From NCBI GenBank assembly GCA_018380885.1, contig JAGZSY010000066.1:1-15403 (forward strand): 15,403 bases of DNA. Reading direction: 5' to 3'. The DNA comes from Enterocloster asparagiformis. GTDB taxonomy: Bacteria > Bacillota > Clostridia > Lachnospirales > Lachnospiraceae. How positions within the stretch are numbered: the first letter of the stretch is position 1; every line of letters begins with the position of its first letter. A program made the position numbers and the translations under genes. The notes beneath the pieces are model-generated. The model saw nothing but the letters and a program-made list of their open reading frames with translations. It did not search any database and was not told the origin of the DNA. This document shows, piece by piece, positions 13,560 to 15,403 of this stretch.

Positions 13560-14159
13560 TTACAGCAGGTGGTGGTTGGTGAGACGGATCCGCATAGCCT
13601 GGCGGGACACCTGGAACACCTCCGACATGGCTTGGACAATGGCCTGACTGTCCCGGCCGGACCGCATTTGATAAAAACACCGTTTCACCATTGGCATGGG
13701 CATGAGCAGGGCGGACCCAAGCATATTCGCCTGGATCTCCATACTGGTTTCCTTGACGGCAGGCTGCAGCGCCGCGCTCTCCCCGGTACCCACATACAGC
13801 CCCTTATGCAGGATCCAGTGGGACAGTTCGTGGGCCTCGGTAAACCGCAGGCGGCCGGTGCTGGTTTCTTCTTCACACAGCGAGGCGTCTATGAGGATGG
13901 TTCCGGCTTTCACCGGGAACAGGGTATACTCGCCCAGTTCCATGTCGTACACGGCCTCCAGGCCGGTGTCAAACACAGTTTTCCCCAGGATCCGGCCATT
14001 CTTGCGGAGGTACTGGAATTCCAGTGTCAGGCCGTGGCGCTCGATGAGGTCCTCGATGGGGATGGCGCGGGGCTGCCCACGGTAGAGGCGCTCATCGTAG
14101 GCATCCAGCACACGCCGGGCGATGCTCTCCATCGTCTGCTCAGTATAATACTTCCGCAT
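13560..14159 (-). CDS. immA: ImmA/IrrE-family metallo-endopeptidase
   Basis: A 199-aa protein with the zinc protease motif HELSH at residues 110-114 (TEAHELSHWILH) and the downstream glutamate in EIQANMLGSALLMP (E141), the standard ImmA/IrrE pattern. The C-terminal helical region (VSRQAMRIRLTNHHLL) is also usual. In ICEBs1 and related elements ImmA cleaves the XRE repressor, releasing excision genes. Here it lies 16 bp after the XRE gene in the same operon, so the same partnership is likely, with the XRE protein at 14176-14553 as probable substrate. The symbol is by family; the substrate is not proven. Confidence 0.85.
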   Translation of the reverse strand: MRKYYTEQTMESIARRVLDAYDERLYRGQPRAIPIEDLIERHGLTLEFQYLRKNGRILGKTVFDTGLEAVYDMELGEYTLFPVKAGTILIDASLCEEETSTGRLRFTEAHELSHWILHKGLYVGTGESAALQPAVKETSMEIQANMLGSALLMPMPMVKRCFYQMRSGRDSQAIVQAMSEVFQVSRQAMRIRLTNHHLL

Positions 14160-14175
14160 GCGCTTGCCTCCCTTC

Positions 14176-14553
14176 TCACTCGCCCCGCTTTCCCCGCTGG
14201 GTGATGCGGTCTATAAATTCCTGCCATTCCTCGTCTGTGGCGTCCACTTCCTTGGCTGTCCGCAGGGCGGCCCGGACGATATCCCGTTCCATGATGTACT
14301 CCGGCAGGTCTGCGGACACCCGCTGTGTTCTGGATTTGGCGGCCAGATCCAACAGCAACTCGGCGTCTGTCTGACAGAGTCCCAGGATCTCAATGAGGTG
14401 GTTCAGTTTCTCCATGGTTGGCGCCGGCCTCCGGTCATTTTCGATGTTGCTCATATAGACCGGAGACACCTCCAGCTTTGCTGCCAGAGCGCGCAGGGAC
14501 AGCCCGCGGGCCATTCGTTTCTCCCGCACATAACTGCCGAATGTCTGCTCCAT
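14176..14553 (-). CDS. XRE-family helix-turn-helix repressor
   Basis: A 125-aa protein. The N-terminal HTH is clear (FGSYVREKRMARGLSLRALAAKLEVSPVYMSNIENDRRPAP, residues ~5-45), followed by a helical C-terminal region (LIEILGLCQTDAELLLDLAAKS ... TDEEWQEFIDRIT). ATG 14551-14553 is behind AGGAGG. The upstream palindrome (14573-14590) lies between the promoter (-10 at 14601-14606) and the ribosome binding site, an ideal place for autorepression. Followed 16 bp later by the ImmA-like protease, so it is likely the element's master repressor, inactivated by cleavage. That role is inferred from the known ImmR/ImmA pair. Confidence 0.85.
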   Translation of the reverse strand: MEQTFGSYVREKRMARGLSLRALAAKLEVSPVYMSNIENDRRPAPTMEKLNHLIEILGLCQTDAELLLDLAAKSRTQRVSADLPEYIMERDIVRAALRTAKEVDATDEEWQEFIDRITQRGKRGE

Positions 14554-14572
14554 TGCGGTGTGCCTCCTATCT

Positions 14573-14590
14573 GTTCTCTTTTTCGAGAAC
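14573..14590. promoter_or_regulatory. Palindromic operator at the xre promoter
   Basis: GTTCTC (14573-14578) and GAGAAC (14585-14590) separated by 6 nt, located just after the predicted transcription start of xre. The same core, same spacing, occurs at 13523-13546. I found no third copy in the window. Confidence 0.7.
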
Positions 14591-14600
14591 GGCTATGCTT

Positions 14601-14629
14601 AGTATACACGCCTCCATCTCATGCCGCAA
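14601..14629 (-). promoter_or_regulatory. Probable sigma-A-type promoter of xre-immA
   Basis: Minus-strand TTGCGG (14624-14629), 17-bp spacer, TATACT (14601-14606). Predicted start near 14594, at the edge of the operator 14573-14590. Confidence 0.5.
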
Positions 14630-14638
14630 GAGGCCAAA

Positions 14639-14679
14639 CGCGAGGTGCTCCTTTTATGGGACACCTCGCGCTTTTTCTT
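14639..14679 (+). terminator. Intrinsic terminator on the plus strand, upstream of the TnpW-like/recombinase pair
   Basis: A 9-bp stem CGCGAGGTG/CACCTCGCG (14639-14647 with 14662-14670), extended inward after one mismatch, loop around TTTTAT, then CTTTTTCTT. The T run is on the plus strand only. No plus-strand gene lies upstream in the window, so it may block antisense transcription from the xre region or stop an unseen short transcript. Confidence 0.6.
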
Positions 14680-14754
14680 AATATGGGTATTCACTTGGCC
14701 TTTTTTCGGGTAAGAAGATGAAGGGGAGTTTTCTTTTCGGGCATGAACGTAAGC

Positions 14755-14786
14755 CGGGACCGGATTTGGCAACGCTGCCGGACCCG
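14755..14786 (+). other. Leader hairpin before the TnpW-like gene
   Basis: CGGG-A-CCGG (14755-14763) pairs with CCGG-A-CCCG (14778-14786) around a 14-nt loop, with one A-A mismatch. It sits within the 150-bp stretch 14680-14831 that has no gene. No T run follows. The 8-mer TTTTCGGG also occurs twice there (14703-14710 and 14734-14741). Confidence 0.35.
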
Positions 14787-14831
14787 ATCCGCCGTTTCCT
14801 GGCCCCTCACATTCTGTAGAGGAGGGACGCA

Positions 14832-15403
<572 letters not shown>

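Overview
The window looks like part of an integrative (probably conjugative) mobile element from a high-GC gut-type Firmicute of the class Clostridia, most likely Oscillospiraceae-like. The grounds are strong AGGAGG ribosome binding sites, high G+C, a three-SLH-domain surface protein, a short TnpW-like gene followed by a large serine recombinase, and a long unidirectional block of plasmid-type maintenance genes. The organism assignment is inference from style; no rRNA or housekeeping gene is present. No relaxase, coupling protein or VirB4 lies inside the window, so conjugation itself is not shown.

Layout. Everything from 14553 down to 1 is on the minus strand; only the last ~570 bp (14832-15403) is on the plus strand. 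In minus-strand transcription order: an XRE repressor and an ImmA/IrrE-type metallopeptidase (14553-13560); a 66-aa zinc-ribbon protein (13505-13305) followed by a strong T7 intrinsic terminator (13227-13182); a small sigma-70-like factor (13044-12631); about 400 bp of non-coding, hairpin-rich DNA (12630-12230); a DinG-like helicase (12229-10298); a tandem double ribbon-helix-helix protein (10184-9753); a zinc-ribbon protein (9766-9443); a Toprim primase-like protein (from 9322 or 9361 to 8429); a large secreted SLH protein (8367-5098) with its own terminator (5085-5055); then a tightly packed operon of SSB, a ParB-N-domain protein, three unrecognised proteins, a DUF4240 protein, a ParM-like actin ATPase and a ParR-like small protein. 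The first codons of a C5 cytosine methyltransferase lie at the left edge.

How it may work together. XRE plus ImmA is the classical repressor/antirepressor-protease switch of mobile elements. A palindrome GTTCTC-N6-GAGAAC sits both at the xre promoter and just upstream of the 66-aa zinc-ribbon gene, so both are probably one regulon. The sigma-like factor, beyond the terminator, may control the long downstream block. Helicase, primase-like protein, SSB, ParM/ParR and a ParB-like protein together suggest that the excised circle replicates and is partitioned like a plasmid. The divergent TnpW-like/recombinase pair would carry out excision and integration.

Points that deserve a second look: the shared operator; a sigma gene whose only good ribosome binding site drives an ATG in the wrong frame by one A; a primase-like gene whose well-spaced start position is ACG; a double RHH protein with an internal ribosome binding site; the structured 400-bp spacer; and a secreted SLH protein with a 10-cysteine cluster and a run of CxxC repeats.
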